The notes: generated by a model not told the origin, from the sequence alone. DNA of 64,000 nt from an uncultured Nitrospirota bacterium (GCA_937139405.1 CAKZPV010000008.1:170001-234000); one strand, 5' to 3'. Counted from the first letter of the stretch, positions 9,205 to 20,399 are shown. Program-made: numbers and translations.

Positions 9205-10242
9205 TCAAATGGATACTGCCATTTTCACAACAAATTCATTCTTACATTGCACTGTCGAGAGAGCATCTTCTTCCCAAGATGCGAACTCCCCTCGTTTCAG
9301 TTTTTCCAGTCCTGCGGCAGCAATCATAGCAGCGTTATCAGTACACAATGAACGCGACGGCAAGGTCAAATGTAAGCCATTTGTTACCGCCTGCTCTTCA
9401 AGCTTCTCTCTCAAGCGAGAATTAGCTGCAACTCCTCCCACAACCGAGATCGCTTTTGCATCATATTGATGTGCCGCACGACAGAGTTTTTCAACCAAGA
9501 CGTCCACAATAGCTTCTTGATAACTCGCCGCAATATCAGCCAGAGGCAACTGGGTATTTTGTGATATTTTTGTATTTTTCAAGTAATAGAGGAGTGAAGT
9601 TTTCAACCCACTAAAACTAAATGTGAAGTCACCACTATGTAATAGAGGTCGTGGAAAGGAAACCGCTCGTCGATTGCCCTCTTTAGCTAAAGCATCAATA
9701 GCGGGCCCACCGGGATAGGACAAACCCAACATTTTTGCGCCTTTATCGAAAGCCTCTCCCGCGGCATCATCCAATGTCCAACCAATAAATTGGCATTCTC
9801 CTCGCTTGGGAACCCATGCCAAATGTGTATGACCACCAGAGGCCACCAGTACCATCGCTGGAATGGCCATTTCAGAATTGGTTAACCAGGCTGATGCGAG
9901 ATGCCCCTCCAAATGATTCACCGTGACATACGGAATATTCCGAGAATACGCTAATGCTTTGGCAAAATTGACTCCCACAATGAGCGCCCCGACTAGACCA
10001 GGTCGATTGGTGACGGCAATGCCTGTAATCTCAGCAAGAGAAAGCGATGCGCGAGCCAAGGCCTCGTTGGTCAGAGCTTCTAATCGTTCCATATGACGAC
10101 GAGAAGCTAATTCAGGGACAACTCCCCCAAATGGAGCATGCATCTCGATTTGAGAGTCGAGAATATTCGACAGAATATGCCCTTCACTATCCAATACGGC
10201 AACGGCTGTTTCGTCGCATGATGTTTCAATGCCTAATATCAA
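9205..10242 (-). CDS. tsaD: tRNA threonylcarbamoyladenosine transferase TsaD
   Basis: Transfers the threonylcarbamoyl group to A37 of ANN-decoding tRNAs with TsaB/TsaE. It has ILGIETSCDET at the N-terminus, the metal-binding HLEGH motif, ASGGHTH, and the late GGVAANS..R segment. The TTG at 10242 is chosen as start because it places Met two residues before LGIETSCDE as in the family, and AAAGGA lies 10 bases upstream. Longer frames would run back through the clpC terminator hairpin at 10281-10315. Length 345 residues is normal. Confidence 0.93.
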   Translation of the reverse strand: MILGIETSCDETAVAVLDSEGHILSNILDSQIEMHAPFGGVVPELASRRHMERLEALTNEALARASLSLAEITGIAVTNRPGLVGALIVGVNFAKALAYSRNIPYVTVNHLEGHLASAWLTNSEMAIPAMVLVASGGHTHLAWVPKRGECQFIGWTLDDAAGEAFDKGAKMLGLSYPGGPAIDALAKEGNRRAVSFPRPLLHSGDFTFSFSGLKTSLLYYLKNTKISQNTQLPLADIAASYQEAIVDVLVEKLCRAAHQYDAKAISVVGGVAANSRLREKLEEQAVTNGLHLTLPSRSLCTDNAAMIAAAGLEKLKRGEFASWEEDALSTVQCKNEFVVKMAVSI

Positions 10243-10270
10243 TGGATAAGTTTCCTTTGAAAAACCTTTT

Positions 10271-10315
10271 ACAAAAACGACAAGACCCCCAGAACTTGAC
10301 GTCCTGAGGGCCTTG
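10271..10315 (-). terminator. Intrinsic terminator of clpC
   Basis: Minus-strand hairpin with a 15-bp stem including three G-U pairs (10301-10315 with 10281-10295) and a 5-base loop, followed on the minus strand by a U-rich stretch (10280-10271). It separates clpC from the tsaD operon and overlaps any extended tsaD frame. Confidence 0.75.
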
Positions 10316-10343
10316 TTTAGAGTCACGTCTCGCTTACTTCCAA

Positions 10344-12773
10344 TCACACACTTGCTAATACTTCTTCCTCAATGAAACTTGGTGTCTGATCGGTAAGGGT
10401 AACTTTAATTTTTTTGGCATCTTTAAAGCGACCTTTAATAAGTTCTTCCGACAGAGGGTCGCCTAAACAGCGTTGAATCGTCCGCCGAAGTGGCCGAGCG
10501 CCATATTGTGATTCAAAACCTTCATCAATGAGCCATTGCTTCACTTCTTCGCTCACGTCTAAATGTATTCCTCGCTCGACTAATCGGGCATTCAACTCTC
10601 CAATGAGAATATCAATGATACTGAACAGATGTTCTTTTGTAAGTTGATGGAAGACCACCATTTCGTCAAGACGATTCAAGAACTCCGGACTGAAATTCCG
10701 TTTTAATTCACTCAAGACTTCTCCCTTTACTCGAGAGGTATTCTCAGATTCCACATCACGCTGGAAACCAAGCGACACACCTTTTTGGATAAAACGAGTT
10801 CCGATATTCGAGGTCATCACTAAAATCGTATTTTTGAAATCGACCTTTCGGCCAAGACTATCTGTCAGAACACCATCATCAAGCACTTGCAACAACACAT
10901 TGAAAATATCGGGATGCGCTTTTTCGATTTCATCGAACAAGACAACTGAATAAGGACGACGCCTTACTTTTTCCGTCAATTGCCCCCCTTCTTCGTAACC
11001 GACATAGCCAGGAGGGGCCCCAAACAGTCTAGAGCTTGTGAACTTCTCTTGATACTCAGACATATCGACACGAATCAACGCATCGTCGGTATTAAACAGA
11101 AACTCCGCTAACGCTCGCGCTAATTCTGTCTTCCCAACACCAGTCGGCCCTAAGAAAATAAAGGACCCGATAGGCTTCTTCACATCCTTCAGGCCAGCAC
11201 GAGAACGACGGATGGAGCGGCAAATAGCTGAGATGGCTTCCTCTTGTCCAACAATTCTCTTATGAAGGTAATCCTCCATATGCAGGAGTTTTTCGGATTC
11301 CTCTTCCTCTAATCTAAAGAGAGGAATGCCTGTGATTTTTGAGACAACATACGCAACATCTTCACCGGAAATCACAGGTCGATTTTTCTCCTGTTTTTTC
11401 TTCCAATCTTGCTTGGCATCATCCAATAGTTTTCTAAATTTTTCTTCTTCTTCTCGGAACTTCACCGCTTCTTCAAAATTCTGCAAGCCAATAGCTACTT
11501 CTTTCTCACGAGCCACACGCTTGAGTTCTTGATCAAGTGATTTTAATTCCGGTGGAAGCGCATAGGTCAACAATTTTGCGCGAGAACCAGCTTCATCAAT
11601 AAGGTCAATCGCTTTGTCAGGTAAAAATCTGTCGGTAATGTAACGATCAGTTAGCTTGACCGCTTCTTCAACCGCTTCATCCGTATAATCTACACCGTGA
11701 TGCTCTTCATACCGATCACGTAAACCTTGAATGATACTAATTGTTTCTTCTACAGAAGGAGGCTGTACATGGATCGATTGGAAACGGCGTTTTAAAGCAC
11801 CATCTTTTTCAATATGCTTGCGGTATTCATCCAGCGTGGTCGCGCCAATACATTGAATTTCACCACGAGACAATGCTGGCTTCAACATATTAGCGGCATC
11901 AATAGAACCTTCTGCCGCGCCAGCTCCGACCAGAGTATGAAGCTCATCAATAAATAAGATGATATTGCCAGCCTGAGAAATTTCTTTCATGACAACTTTC
12001 AGACGCTCTTCAAATTGACCACGATATTTGGTGCCAGCGACGAGAGAACCAAGGTCTAAGGCAATAACTCGACGATTCAAGAGATTATCGGGAACATCCA
12101 ATCCAATAATTCGCTGAGCAAGCCCTTCTACAATAGCTGTTTTACCAACACCAGATTCACCGATGAGTGCTGGATTATTTTTAGTTCGGCGACTCAAGAT
12201 TTGGAGGACACGCTCAATTTCATCTGCTCGCCCAATAACAGGATCAAGCGTTCCCTCTTGTGCAAGCTGGGTAAGATCTCTTCCAAATTCATCTAATGCC
12301 GGAGTGCTGCTTTTTTTATCTCGCTCTCTGGTCCCCGTTTTCCGCAAAAATGTGACAGTCAATTGTCGCGCAGTGAGAAGATTTGCTCCCAAACTCCGCA
12401 ACACTTTCCCGCCAATGCCCTCTTCTTCTCGAAGTAGGCCAAGAAGTAAGTGCTCGCTGCCAATGTGGTTGTGCCCCAAGAGACGAGCTTCTTCGACACC
12501 ATATTCAATCACTTTTTTGACACGGGGGCTGAAGGGAATTTCTCCAAAGGTGACAGTGGTCCCGCCACCAGGAAGATTTCGTTCAATTTCTAATCGAATT
12601 TGTTCAGGCGAAAGCCCCATCTTTTTGATGATCATCAGGGCAATGCCATCTGACTCGCGAAGAATAGCCAGAACCAGATGCTCGGTACCTAAATAGTCGT
12701 TTTGGTGCCGTTCCGCTTCTTCTCTAGCAAGGATGATAATCTTTCTACCACGATCCGTAAATCGTTCGAACAT
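10344..12773 (-). CDS. clpC: ATP-dependent Clp protease ATPase subunit ClpC
   Basis: Class I AAA+ unfoldase that feeds substrates to ClpP. Domains in order: two Clp_N repeats (about 1-145), first AAA+ module with GESGVGKTA (near residue 205), a UVR/M-domain coiled coil (about 410-480, [15 protein letters not shown]), second AAA+ module with [14 protein letters not shown] and [13 protein letters not shown], then the C-terminal D2-small domain with [10 protein letters not shown]. 809 residues with a UVR segment identifies ClpC rather than ClpA or ClpB. A strong GAGGAGGT site precedes the ATG. Monocistronic, judging from the terminator behind it. Confidence 0.96.
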   Translation of the reverse strand: MFERFTDRGRKIIILAREEAERHQNDYLGTEHLVLAILRESDGIALMIIKKMGLSPEQIRLEIERNLPGGGTTVTFGEIPFSPRVKKVIEYGVEEARLLGHNHIGSEHLLLGLLREEEGIGGKVLRSLGANLLTARQLTVTFLRKTGTRERDKKSSTPALDEFGRDLTQLAQEGTLDPVIGRADEIERVLQILSRRTKNNPALIGESGVGKTAIVEGLAQRIIGLDVPDNLLNRRVIALDLGSLVAGTKYRGQFEERLKVVMKEISQAGNIILFIDELHTLVGAGAAEGSIDAANMLKPALSRGEIQCIGATTLDEYRKHIEKDGALKRRFQSIHVQPPSVEETISIIQGLRDRYEEHHGVDYTDEAVEEAVKLTDRYITDRFLPDKAIDLIDEAGSRAKLLTYALPPELKSLDQELKRVAREKEVAIGLQNFEEAVKFREEEEKFRKLLDDAKQDWKKKQEKNRPVISGEDVAYVVSKITGIPLFRLEEEESEKLLHMEDYLHKRIVGQEEAISAICRSIRRSRAGLKDVKKPIGSFIFLGPTGVGKTELARALAEFLFNTDDALIRVDMSEYQEKFTSSRLFGAPPGYVGYEEGGQLTEKVRRRPYSVVLFDEIEKAHPDIFNVLLQVLDDGVLTDSLGRKVDFKNTILVMTSNIGTRFIQKGVSLGFQRDVESENTSRVKGEVLSELKRNFSPEFLNRLDEMVVFHQLTKEHLFSIIDILIGELNARLVERGIHLDVSEEVKQWLIDEGFESQYGARPLRRTIQRCLGDPLSEELIKGRFKDAKKIKVTLTDQTPSFIEEEVLASV

Positions 12774-13082
12774 TGTACCTCCTCTAGCCGAATGATATGC
12801 GAAACTTTTCGCTCACCAACGCATTGAGAACAAACACAAATGACGAGGAAAATTCATCATTTCAGTCTATCCCTGCCCCCCTAAAACTGTCAAGCAAGAC
12901 ACGATGATTCATAGGGAAAACCTAAGGTGAGTTATTACAAACTCTACCAATAAAATTGGTTCAAAGAAAGCTTTGGTAATGAGGAAATTTTTGCCTAGTA
13001 GCTTGAAGACATTCAACCCTTGCTATCAGCTTCACCAAGAGACTACCATCGTGTTTCTTAGCTAGGCCACCCCTCAAAAGTC
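12774..13082. other. Divergent promoter region clpC / nadK
   Basis: About 310 bases between two divergent genes. It must contain promoters for both, but I do not see a strong consensus pair, a CtsR-type heptad operator or a CIRCE element. Confidence 0.5.
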
Positions 13083-13943
13083 ATGGCACCTTTCCAAACA
13101 ATCGGCATCCTCACAAAACCTTCTGCGCCAAACATGCGTCAACATGTCGCCCAAGTTCAGGATTGGCTACGAATTCATCAGAAAAACGTCCTTCTTGATT
13201 CCAACGATATGCCCCCATCACCATCTTGCCCGGAACGACAACGCATCGCCAAACATGCAGACCTCCTCATTGTTCTAGGGGGCGACGGCACCATGTTAAG
13301 TGGGGCACGCCTCGTGGAAGAACGAGGTATCCCTATATTAGGAGTCAATATGGGTGGTCTTGGGTTTCTGACTGAAATCATCTTTGATGATCTCCCAAAG
13401 GCCTTAGAGAAAATTTTCTCGGAGGAATTTCAATTAGACACTCGTTTAATGCTGGCTGTTCACATTCGACGAGCCGGCCACATCATCGGGACCTATACCG
13501 CTTTAAACGATGTCGTTGTGAGCAAAGGACATTTGGCAAGAATGATTGCTACCTCAGTTTCCGTCAATGATGCGTTCATGACCAACATGCAAAGCGACGG
13601 ACTCATAGTCTCTACGCCTACAGGCTCGACAGCCTATTCACTTTCAACCAATGGACCGATTTTAGATCCAGCCCTCGAGGCTCTCCTCATTAACCCTATC
13701 TGTCCACATACCTTGTCTCACCGGCCATTCCTTTCTCCGAGTAATGTCTCTATAAGCATTCAGCTCACCAGTCAGGAAGGTGCAATGGCAACTGTTGATG
13801 GCCAAGAGGGAGAAGAAATCTTCACAGGTGATATTGTGGAGATTCGCGCGTCCGAACATCGCACCCAACTCATTCGCTTTCCCGGTCGAAGTTATTTCGA
13901 AGTGCTTCGGACAAAACTCAGATGGGGCGACGGTTTAGTCTAA
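13083..13943 (+). CDS. nadK: NAD kinase
   Basis: Phosphorylates NAD to NADP. It shows the family GGDGTML motif (near residue 64), GVNMGGLGFLTE, the NDVV segment, and the substrate motif SDGLIVSTPTGSTAYSLS near residue 175. 286 residues is typical. It stands alone on the plus strand, opposite clpC and ahead of a convergent gene. Confidence 0.95.
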   Translation: MAPFQTIGILTKPSAPNMRQHVAQVQDWLRIHQKNVLLDSNDMPPSPSCPERQRIAKHADLLIVLGGDGTMLSGARLVEERGIPILGVNMGGLGFLTEIIFDDLPKALEKIFSEEFQLDTRLMLAVHIRRAGHIIGTYTALNDVVVSKGHLARMIATSVSVNDAFMTNMQSDGLIVSTPTGSTAYSLSTNGPILDPALEALLINPICPHTLSHRPFLSPSNVSISIQLTSQEGAMATVDGQEGEEIFTGDIVEIRASEHRTQLIRFPGRSYFEVLRTKLRWGDGLV

Positions 13944-14111
13944 AGCTACAACCAGGAATTCTTTCATTCCACTGATCAGGAGACCTCTGTCAGGTAGCGC
14001 GGCAAAGACGCAACCAACAGGGAATTCTTCAGTGATGAAAAAAAGAAAGACCTAAAGACACAAAACAGAAAGGATTAATACGCGAAGAAGAATACGATAG
14101 GAAACCAAGCT

Positions 14112-14477
14112 TTATGGCGAGCACTCAGGACATTCATACCGCTCATCAGCTTGATGGAATTCTTCTGATGTCAACGGAAAAAGTTGGTCACACATCTCAC
14201 AATAGCGGATTTCAAAGAAGGCGACCCCTTCATCATTAATTTCACAGGGAAGCAATAAATCCAAGGGATCATACCCCAACGTTTTCTCGTCAAGAAATTT
14301 CACGACAGCCAGTCGAACGTTAAAAAATTCAAAAACAGCCTCTTGTCCTTTATACCGATCCTCATGACCAATCACATAGACAGGCTGACCTTTACGTTTC
14401 GTACGTAAATCCTTTAAGGTTCTCTCGGTTTGCGTCGCACAATGAAATTCTTCTTGTGGTAATATTGCGTCGCTCAT
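14112..14477 (-). CDS. Conserved-looking zinc-ribbon protein, function unknown
   Basis: 121 residues. The last third carries two CxxC pairs (CEMC and CPEC, about 22 residues apart), a likely zinc ribbon. The N-terminal part is mixed charged sequence with a strand-rich centre (GQPVYVIGH, AVFEFFNVRLAVVKFL). No signal peptide or membrane segment. I do not recognise the family. It is flanked by nadK (convergent) and an ArsC-like gene (divergent). Confidence 0.7.
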   Translation of the reverse strand: MSDAILPQEEFHCATQTERTLKDLRTKRKGQPVYVIGHEDRYKGQEAVFEFFNVRLAVVKFLDEKTLGYDPLDLLLPCEINDEGVAFFEIRYCEMCDQLFPLTSEEFHQADERYECPECSP

Positions 14478-14613
14478 CCTACTCAGGTTTCCTAACTCAT
14501 TAAATTGTCACACACTGCTTTCAGTTTCCAAACGGAACAGCTTGTAGCATGGCCTCAAAAAGGAGGTCAAGATTACAAGAATAGCCCGCTCATCGTCAAA
14601 GGAGATGTAAGAT

Positions 14614-14964
14614 ATGTCTGAAATTACCATTTATCAAAAGCCTACCTGCTCTACATGCCGGACGGTCATCAAATTAGTTGAGGAAAGCGGCCAGCCATTC
14701 ACAGCGATCAATTATTATGAAAAACCTTTTTCCAAATCCAAGCTCAAAGGGCTCTTGAAAAAAGCCGGTCTTAAATCTTCTGAGGTAATACGCAAGAAAG
14801 AAGACATTTATAAACGAATGAATCTCGCCCAATCCCAATTCACGGATGACGAGCTCTTAGACATCATGATCAAACAACCAGATTTAATCCAACGCCCCCT
14901 TGTCCAAAAAGGCAACCAAGTCATCCTTGCCCGCCCCCCAGAAACTGTCAACCAATTACTGTAA
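14614..14964 (+). CDS. ArsC/Spx-family thioredoxin-fold protein
   Basis: 116 residues matching the ArsC/YffB/Spx family: N-terminal IYQKPTCSTC with a CxxC pair (residues 12 and 15), then a helical insert with KKAGLKSSEVIRKKE and the RPLVQKG segment with the conserved cis-proline region. The CxxC form is more like YffB or Spx-related oxidoreductases than a true arsenate reductase with CX5R; no ars genes are nearby. A GGAG site lies 7 bases before ATG. Role probably thiol redox, not certain. Confidence 0.85.
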   Translation: MSEITIYQKPTCSTCRTVIKLVEESGQPFTAINYYEKPFSKSKLKGLLKKAGLKSSEVIRKKEDIYKRMNLAQSQFTDDELLDIMIKQPDLIQRPLVQKGNQVILARPPETVNQLL

Positions 14965-15012
14965 GCCACAAAGGCGAAACGATATGGCCTTGGAAACTCT
15001 TGGAACTGAAAC

Positions 15013-15029
15013 GGAGCTTTGCAAGCTCC
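15013..15029 (+). terminator. Short hairpin after the ArsC-like gene
   Basis: Perfect 7-bp stem (15013-15019 with 15023-15029, loop of 3) followed on the plus strand by a pyrimidine-rich TCTTTC. It lies between two convergent genes and may end the plus-strand transcript. The U-tract is weak. Confidence 0.45.
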
Positions 15030-15041
15030 TCTTTCAATAAC

Positions 15042-15656
15042 CTAAAACGGACCGGATGACGATCCTTCTCCGCCCGTACCAAAATATTCCGTTTTAAGAT
15101 ATTGATAGGCTTCGATGATCTTACGGAGTTCAGGCTCAGAGCTTCTGTCGCCTTTTCGACTATCCGGATGAAGTTTTTTCGCTCGTTCCCGAAACGCTCG
15201 CGTCACCACCGGCAACGATGCCCCAAATTCAATTTCTAAAATTTCGAATGCTTGAATGGCAGATCGGACTTCTCCTGCCGGGGCCATCGGTTCTCCACCA
15301 CTGCCAGCTGCGGCTTTAAAAAAATTAAACAGGTTGATTTTATTCCGTCGCCGACGGGGACGCTGTCGAATTTCACTTTCAAATTCTTCAAAACGATCCT
15401 CAATAAATTCCAGTCTTGATTCCAATCGCTGGGCCGCGTTGACTTCCTGAATCCCCTCGACCTCCTCCTCAACCAGAACCAACATTCGATCCACTTCAAG
15501 TAAGCCCTCTTCCACACGCAAGTAAGATTCCATTCGTTCCTGAAACATCGTTTCAATTGCAAAATCCAAACTGAGTTCCGTCTGCGCACGAAGTTGGGCA
15601 ATACGGCGTGTCATCCCAGTGACAAACTTTTTCCGATTGTGATTATTTAAGGCCAT
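15042..15656 (-). CDS. J-domain (DnaJ-like) protein
   Basis: 204 residues. The C-terminal 65 residues form a J domain with the diagnostic HPD tripeptide (KKLHPDSRKG) followed by the helix IIEAYQYLKTEYFG. The N-terminal 100 residues are charged helices (coiled coil), then a basic RPRRRRNK patch. It would stimulate a DnaK-type Hsp70, with the coiled coil choosing the client or location; that part is inference. It lacks the Gly/Phe and zinc-finger regions of true DnaJ. Confidence 0.85.
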   Translation of the reverse strand: MALNNHNRKKFVTGMTRRIAQLRAQTELSLDFAIETMFQERMESYLRVEEGLLEVDRMLVLVEEEVEGIQEVNAAQRLESRLEFIEDRFEEFESEIRQRPRRRRNKINLFNFFKAAAGSGGEPMAPAGEVRSAIQAFEILEIEFGASLPVVTRAFRERAKKLHPDSRKGDRSSEPELRKIIEAYQYLKTEYFGTGGEGSSSGPF

Positions 15657-15698
15657 ACGTTCTCTCAGTCATTCTAAGGAGACTCATATCGTCAAATG

Positions 15699-15739
15699 GG
15701 CTAGTCTACCATAATCATCACTGCCTAATTAGACTAGCC
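15699..15739. promoter_or_regulatory. Inverted repeat in a divergent intergenic region
   Basis: Perfect 10-bp arms GGCTAGTCTA and TAGACTAGCC (15699-15708 and 15730-15739) separated by 21 bases, between the divergent J-domain and cytochrome c genes. It could be a two-half-site operator or an mRNA leader hairpin of the J-domain gene. No U-tract follows. Confidence 0.4.
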
Positions 15740-15920
15740 TTACGCAATTAGCCCACCTTACATAAAAGGAAAACCAGGCATTGCCCAATATTTAGAGAGC
15801 TTGCTATCCTGCCAATCTTTGCTCCTTTTCCGTGAAAGCACAAGACTATTCAACGAATTATGTCAAAGCCTATTTATCCTGACTTTTCCAGTCACCGCAT
15901 AGACCTTTAAGGAGGATTTG

Positions 15921-16418
15921 ATGACACACAAGGCTTACCTGATGAGCATGCTTCTCGTATTAACCCCCGCTCTCCCGTCTTTAGCGGCAAACCCTGCCGG
16001 ATACGGCACCGCAGGAGGAGAATTTAATATTAAAATTTCCCGTGTGCCTTCCATTGAACGCGGTAAAGCCAAAGCCACCAAGTCACCGTTCGAAGCCACA
16101 CCGGAGATACTGGCCGAGGGCAAGGAAATTTTCTTGGGACGAGGAGGTTGCATCAGTTGTCATGGAGCCGAAGGCAAAGGGGATGGAGCCGGAGCGAAAA
16201 ATTTGCCTATTCAACCACGAAATTTCACAAACCCCAAATTCAACAAATACCGCACCCCTGGTGAAATGATGTGGGTCCTCAAAAATGGCAGTATGGGACA
16301 AACGGGTCGAGTCCCTGGAACAGGCATGCTACCAGTTGTTCAACCAAATGGCTTTATTTCCGAATCTGATGGATGGAAAGTTCTCCTGTACGAGCGAAGC
16401 CTGGGTGAAAAAAAATAG
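15921..16418 (+). CDS. Secreted monoheme cytochrome c
   Basis: A signal peptide (MTHKAYLMSMLLVLTPALPSLA) precedes a class I cytochrome c domain with one heme site CISCH near residue 75 and a distal region around GSMGQTGRVPGTGMLP that can supply the axial methionine. The segment GAEGKGDGAGAKNLPIQPRNF is common in small periplasmic cytochromes of respiratory complexes. ATG at 15921 has AAGGAGG five bases upstream, so it is preferred to the TTG one codon earlier. Electron partner not evident from neighbours. Confidence 0.9.
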   Translation: MTHKAYLMSMLLVLTPALPSLAANPAGYGTAGGEFNIKISRVPSIERGKAKATKSPFEATPEILAEGKEIFLGRGGCISCHGAEGKGDGAGAKNLPIQPRNFTNPKFNKYRTPGEMMWVLKNGSMGQTGRVPGTGMLPVVQPNGFISESDGWKVLLYERSLGEKK

Positions 16419-16491
16419 CCGTTCCCAGTGAATTTTATAGAAATTTGGCATTCACCATTAAAGAATTCAACGATGGGATCATCGACTTTTC

Positions 16492-19400
16492 ATGAGTAAT
16501 ACTTCAAACGACCGCCAACCCAATCGACTGATTCACGAAACCAGTCCTTATCTTTTGCAACATGCGCACAATCCGGTGGATTGGCACCCATGGGGTGAGG
16601 ACGCACTTAAACAGGCCAAAGAGAACAACAAACCCATCCTCTTGTCGGTTGGTTATTCAGCTTGTCACTGGTGCCACGTGATGGAGCGAGAATCGTTTGA
16701 AAATGACGCCATTGCCGATTTGATGAATCGATATTTTATCAATATCAAGGTCGATCGTGAGGAACGACCGGATATCGATGAAATCTATATGCAGGCCACC
16801 ACCGCCATGAACCAGGGGCATGGCGGTTGGCCAATGACGGTGTTTCTCACTCCTGATCAAGAGCCGATTTTTGCGGGAACGTATTTCCCACCTACAGATA
16901 AATGGGGAAGACCTGGCTTTGGGTCAATTGTGACCAACATTGGCGAGGCCTGGACCAAAGATCAATCGAACATTGTACAACAAGCCGAGCGCTTCACTTC
17001 TAAACTGCGTTCGGCATTACAACCAGCTTCCCCCTTGGCAGTCGGTGAAGCTGATATTGAAAGCGCAGTTAAACAATTTGCGCATGATTTCGACGCCCGC
17101 TACGGTGGCTTTGGCCGCGCGCCCAAATTTCCGCCGGCGACAGGTCTCTCCTTCCTGCTTCGTCAGTATCATTGGAGTCAACAGGAAAAAATTCTGACGT
17201 TGGTCACCAAGACCCTAGATGGCATGGCTACAGGTGGCATGTACGACCATATCGGTGGAGGGTTTGCACGCTATTCCACCGACGATGAATGGCTGGTCCC
17301 GCACTTTGAGAAAATGCTGTACGACAACGCCTTGCTCGCCCGCACATATGTGGAAGCCTTTCAAGCGACCGGGTTGAAACGCTACCGACAAGTGGCTACA
17401 GAGACGTTGGATTATATCCTCAGAGAAATGACTGCGCCTGAAGGCGGATTCTATTCAGCTACCGATGCAGATAGTGAAGGTGTGGAAGGCAAGTTTTTTG
17501 TCTGGACACCAGAGCAGATTCGGGAAGTCGTGACGGATGAAGAAGATGCCAAAAGATTTTGTGCCTATTACGACATTACCGAGGAAGGGAATTGGGAAAA
17601 AACCAGCATTCCTCGTACACCCAAATCGCTCGAAGCCGTCGCAAAAGAATTAGGCTGTTCATCAGAAGAATTACAAAGCACGGTTGATCGCGTTCATCCT
17701 CTCATTTACGAAGCTCGCCTGAAACGTATTCCACCTGGGCTGGATGACAAAATCATCACCGCGTGGAATGGCATGATGATCGGCACGATGGCTGAAGCCG
17801 GGCGTGTGTTCAATCATCAACCTTATCTTGACGGCGCCATCCGAGCGGCAGACTTTCTTCTCACCACATTGTCGAGGCCAGAAAACCATTTATGGCGAAC
17901 CTACCGGAACGGCAAGGCCCATTTGAATGCGTGCCTGGAAGATTATGCGTATGCAGCCGAGGCCATGTTGGAAGTCTATGAAGCCACGGGCATTGAACGA
18001 TATCTCCATGAAGCGGTCGCGTTAGGCGAACGACTTGTCGAAGATTTTGAAGACCGCGAGCATGGTGGATTTTTTACCACCGCTGTCGACCATGAAACCC
18101 TCATTCTTCGAGGGCGAGAAGGAGCTGATGGTGCCACACCGAGTGGCAATGCTGTGGCCGCATCCGTTCTCGCACGGCTCTCTTTCCACTTTGACCGAGA
18201 AGATTTTCGGACCGCCGCCACAAACGCCGTGAGAGCCTATGGCCAACAAATTGGTCAAGTGCCTCGGGGATTCCCCAAGAGCCTGATGGTCGTCGACCTC
18301 TTGCTCCGAGGGCCAATAGAATTGGCCCTCGTTTGCGGCACCGATACGAAGTCCTACACACAACTCCAAATGGCCGTGAACAGCTGTTTCATTCCCTATC
18401 GTATTATGGCCTACCATCAAGACTCAGACGTGGAAACGTCTCATCCTCTCTTGATTGGAAAGACATCTGTGAATGGAAAAGCCGCCCTATATATCTGTAA
18501 AAACTTTGCGTGCCAGGCGCCAATCACTGATCCGGAATCCGTACCATCCGCACTCCAACATCCTCAAGGGGCCGCAACGCAAACAGGAGCCCCACGGCAA
18601 ACCCTCACCACAGACGGCCTGCCGGGGCATGCCACGCCACAAGGCACCGGAACCTACGTGGCCAATATCTTAGCAAGTGCTCGAACAGGACGCCCATCTT
18701 CACATGGCTATACCGCGTTGGGATCGACTGGCCTCACCACATCCCGAATCGGTTTTGGCGGCTATCGCATTAGCCTGGGTGTCGACGATCATCGAAACGC
18801 ACTAGAAAAAGCCCTCCAAGAAGGCTGCAATCTCATCGATACCTCGACGAATTATACCGATGGCCAAAGCGAACGTTTGGTGGGAACTGTCATCAAAGAT
18901 CTTATTGCCAAACGATTTATTACTCGAGAAGAAATTATCGTCGTCTCCAAAATCGGATACGTACAAGGGAACAATCTGGTACGAGCCGAATCCAGAGAAC
19001 AAGCCGGCAAGCCATTCCCAGAAATAGTGAAATATGGGGAGGGCATTTGGCATTGTCTCCATCCTGATTTTTTAGAAGAGCAACTCACAATGTCACTCGA
19101 CCGGTTAGGCCTGGCGACATTAGATGCCTGCCTCCTCCACAACCCGGAATATTTTCTATCAGATGCCAAGACGCGCAATCTGTCGATCAACGCCATCCAA
19201 TTAAGAGATCTCAGACAAGAATTCTATCGCCGGCTGGAACAAGCCTTTGCCTACTTCGAAGCTCAGGTCGCTGCAGGGCGCATCCAATTTTATGGCGTCT
19301 CCTCAAATACCTGTACCGCCAAATCGGATAATCCCGAAGCCACATCTCTGTCACACATGCTCAAAGCCGCCGAAGCGGCCGCACAACAAGCTGGCCAGAC

Positions 19401-20202
19401 AACACATCATTTCCGGGTCCTTCAACTACCAATGAACCTCTTTGAAGCCGGTGCCCTCCTAACCCAGAACACAGGAAAAGACAACTCAGACACTGTCTTA
19501 TCACTTGCCAATGAGAAAGAGATCGCTGTGTTAGTCAATCGCCCGCTGAACGCTATTCCCGGAAAAGGTAGCGGCATGATTCGCCTGGCAGATCCACAAG
19601 CCGAAATCTCCAATACTAATTTTGAAGCCCAACAACCCAAAGTAGCCGCACTTGAGAATGACTACAAACAAGTTCTTGGACCCAATATTCCTCCACCAGA
19701 CAAAGGTGCCTCACCGCTTGATTATTTCAACTGGGCTGAGGAACTCAACCGCATCCGGGAGTCCGTCCAAAACTTAGAGCATTGGGATCAAATCGAATCG
19801 CAAACGATTGCGCCTCATGTGAATCGAGTGTTCCAACTACTTACCCAGCATTTCACCGGACGAAAAGAAGAAGAACAAATTTGGCAATCCTGGCGAGACA
19901 AATACGTCCCAGAACTCGTTGCCCTTTTAAAAATCATGCGAATGGAAGCCGCGCACAAAAGTGCCAAGAAACTTTCTGAAATTAAAGAAGTGATTGATCC
20001 CTTGCTACCAGTAGACAAACGCAAAGAATCCTTTTCCAAAAAAACTCTCTGGACAGTGGCCAGCACCCCAGGCATCACCAGCGTCCTCAACGGCATGCGC
20101 CACCCCGTCTATGTCAACGACTCCCTCACCATCCTCCAATGGGAACCTCTCCCCAATACACGCCCAATATTTGAAGCACTTCAGAATCCCACGCAAAATT
20201 AA
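16492..20202 (+). CDS. Thioredoxin-domain (DUF255)/aldo-keto reductase fusion
   Basis: One frame of 1236 residues. Residues 1-700 match the YyaL/SSP411 family: N-terminal thioredoxin-like domain with [16 protein letters not shown] and CHWC (about 57-60), followed by an (alpha/alpha)6 barrel like N-acylglucosamine 2-epimerase. After a Gly/Thr/Pro-rich linker (about 700-738) comes an aldo/keto reductase domain (about 739-1236) starting [18 protein letters not shown]. It has the tetrad Asp and Tyr ([10 protein letters not shown]), Lys (VVSKIGY) and His (LLHNPEY). The reductase half is longer than typical (near 500 residues) because of helical insertions late in the domain. Substrate unknown; sugar or aldehyde reduction linked to a thiol function is inference. 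Confidence 0.9.
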   Translation: MSNTSNDRQPNRLIHETSPYLLQHAHNPVDWHPWGEDALKQAKENNKPILLSVGYSACHWCHVMERESFENDAIADLMNRYFINIKVDREERPDIDEIYMQATTAMNQGHGGWPMTVFLTPDQEPIFAGTYFPPTDKWGRPGFGSIVTNIGEAWTKDQSNIVQQAERFTSKLRSALQPASPLAVGEADIESAVKQFAHDFDARYGGFGRAPKFPPATGLSFLLRQYHWSQQEKILTLVTKTLDGMATGGMYDHIGGGFARYSTDDEWLVPHFEKMLYDNALLARTYVEAFQATGLKRYRQVATETLDYILREMTAPEGGFYSATDADSEGVEGKFFVWTPEQIREVVTDEEDAKRFCAYYDITEEGNWEKTSIPRTPKSLEAVAKELGCSSEELQSTVDRVHPLIYEARLKRIPPGLDDKIITAWNGMMIGTMAEAGRVFNHQPYLDGAIRAADFLLTTLSRPENHLWRTYRNGKAHLNACLEDYAYAAEAMLEVYEATGIERYLHEAVALGERLVEDFEDREHGGFFTTAVDHETLILRGREGADGATPSGNAVAASVLARLSFHFDREDFRTAATNAVRAYGQQIGQVPRGFPKSLMVVDLLLRGPIELALVCGTDTKSYTQLQMAVNSCFIPYRIMAYHQDSDVETSHPLLIGKTSVNGKAALYICKNFACQAPITDPESVPSALQHPQGAATQTGAPRQTLTTDGLPGHATPQGTGTYVANILASARTGRPSSHGYTALGSTGLTTSRIGFGGYRISLGVDDHRNALEKALQEGCNLIDTSTNYTDGQSERLVGTVIKDLIAKRFITREEIIVVSKIGYVQGNNLVRAESREQAGKPFPEIVKYGEGIWHCLHPDFLEEQLTMSLDRLGLATLDACLLHNPEYFLSDAKTRNLSINAIQLRDLRQEFYRRLEQAFAYFEAQVAAGRIQFYGVSSNTCTAKSDNPEATSLSHMLKAAEAAAQQAGQTTHHFRVLQLPMNLFEAGALLTQNTGKDNSDTVLSLANEKEIAVLVNRPLNAIPGKGSGMIRLADPQAEISNTNFEAQQPKVAALENDYKQVLGPNIPPPDKGASPLDYFNWAEELNRIRESVQNLEHWDQIESQTIAPHVNRVFQLLTQHFTGRKEEEQIWQSWRDKYVPELVALLKIMRMEAAHKSAKKLSEIKEVIDPLLPVDKRKESFSKKTLWTVASTPGITSVLNGMRHPVYVNDSLTILQWEPLPNTRPIFEALQNPTQN

Positions 20203-20369
20203 GTCAAGTAAATCCTGTCTTACTCAAGTACCAAGGAGTATGATTCAACAACTTTTCGGTGCTGCCGGGACGAGCCGGACAGCTCTTCTATCAACACCTT
20301 AATTGAGAGTGTGGACACACAGACTCTATTTCACTCCAAATAAAACATAAGCTTAAACGAGCAGGCATC

Positions 20370-20399
20370 AACGGTTTCGGTATTCAGAATCCGTTTTTT
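20370..20399 (+). terminator. Possible intrinsic terminator after the fusion gene
   Basis: A 9-bp stem with one mismatch (20370-20378 with 20387-20395, 8-base loop) runs directly into six T residues on the plus strand. It lies 168 bases after the fusion gene and 59 bases before the next start, so it could also be a leader attenuator for the gene at 20458. Confidence 0.5.

Noticed and set aside
13944..14111. Segment with AGGTAGCG..GCAAAGACGC resembling parts of a c-di-GMP riboswitch
   Set aside because: The paired stems and receptor sequence do not form, and it lies between two convergent 3' ends where a riboswitch would have no gene to control.
20240..20302. 20-codon plus-strand frame with AAGGAG upstream
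   Set aside because: The Shine-Dalgarno sits only one base from the ATG and the frame is followed by a terminator-like hairpin; no supporting feature.
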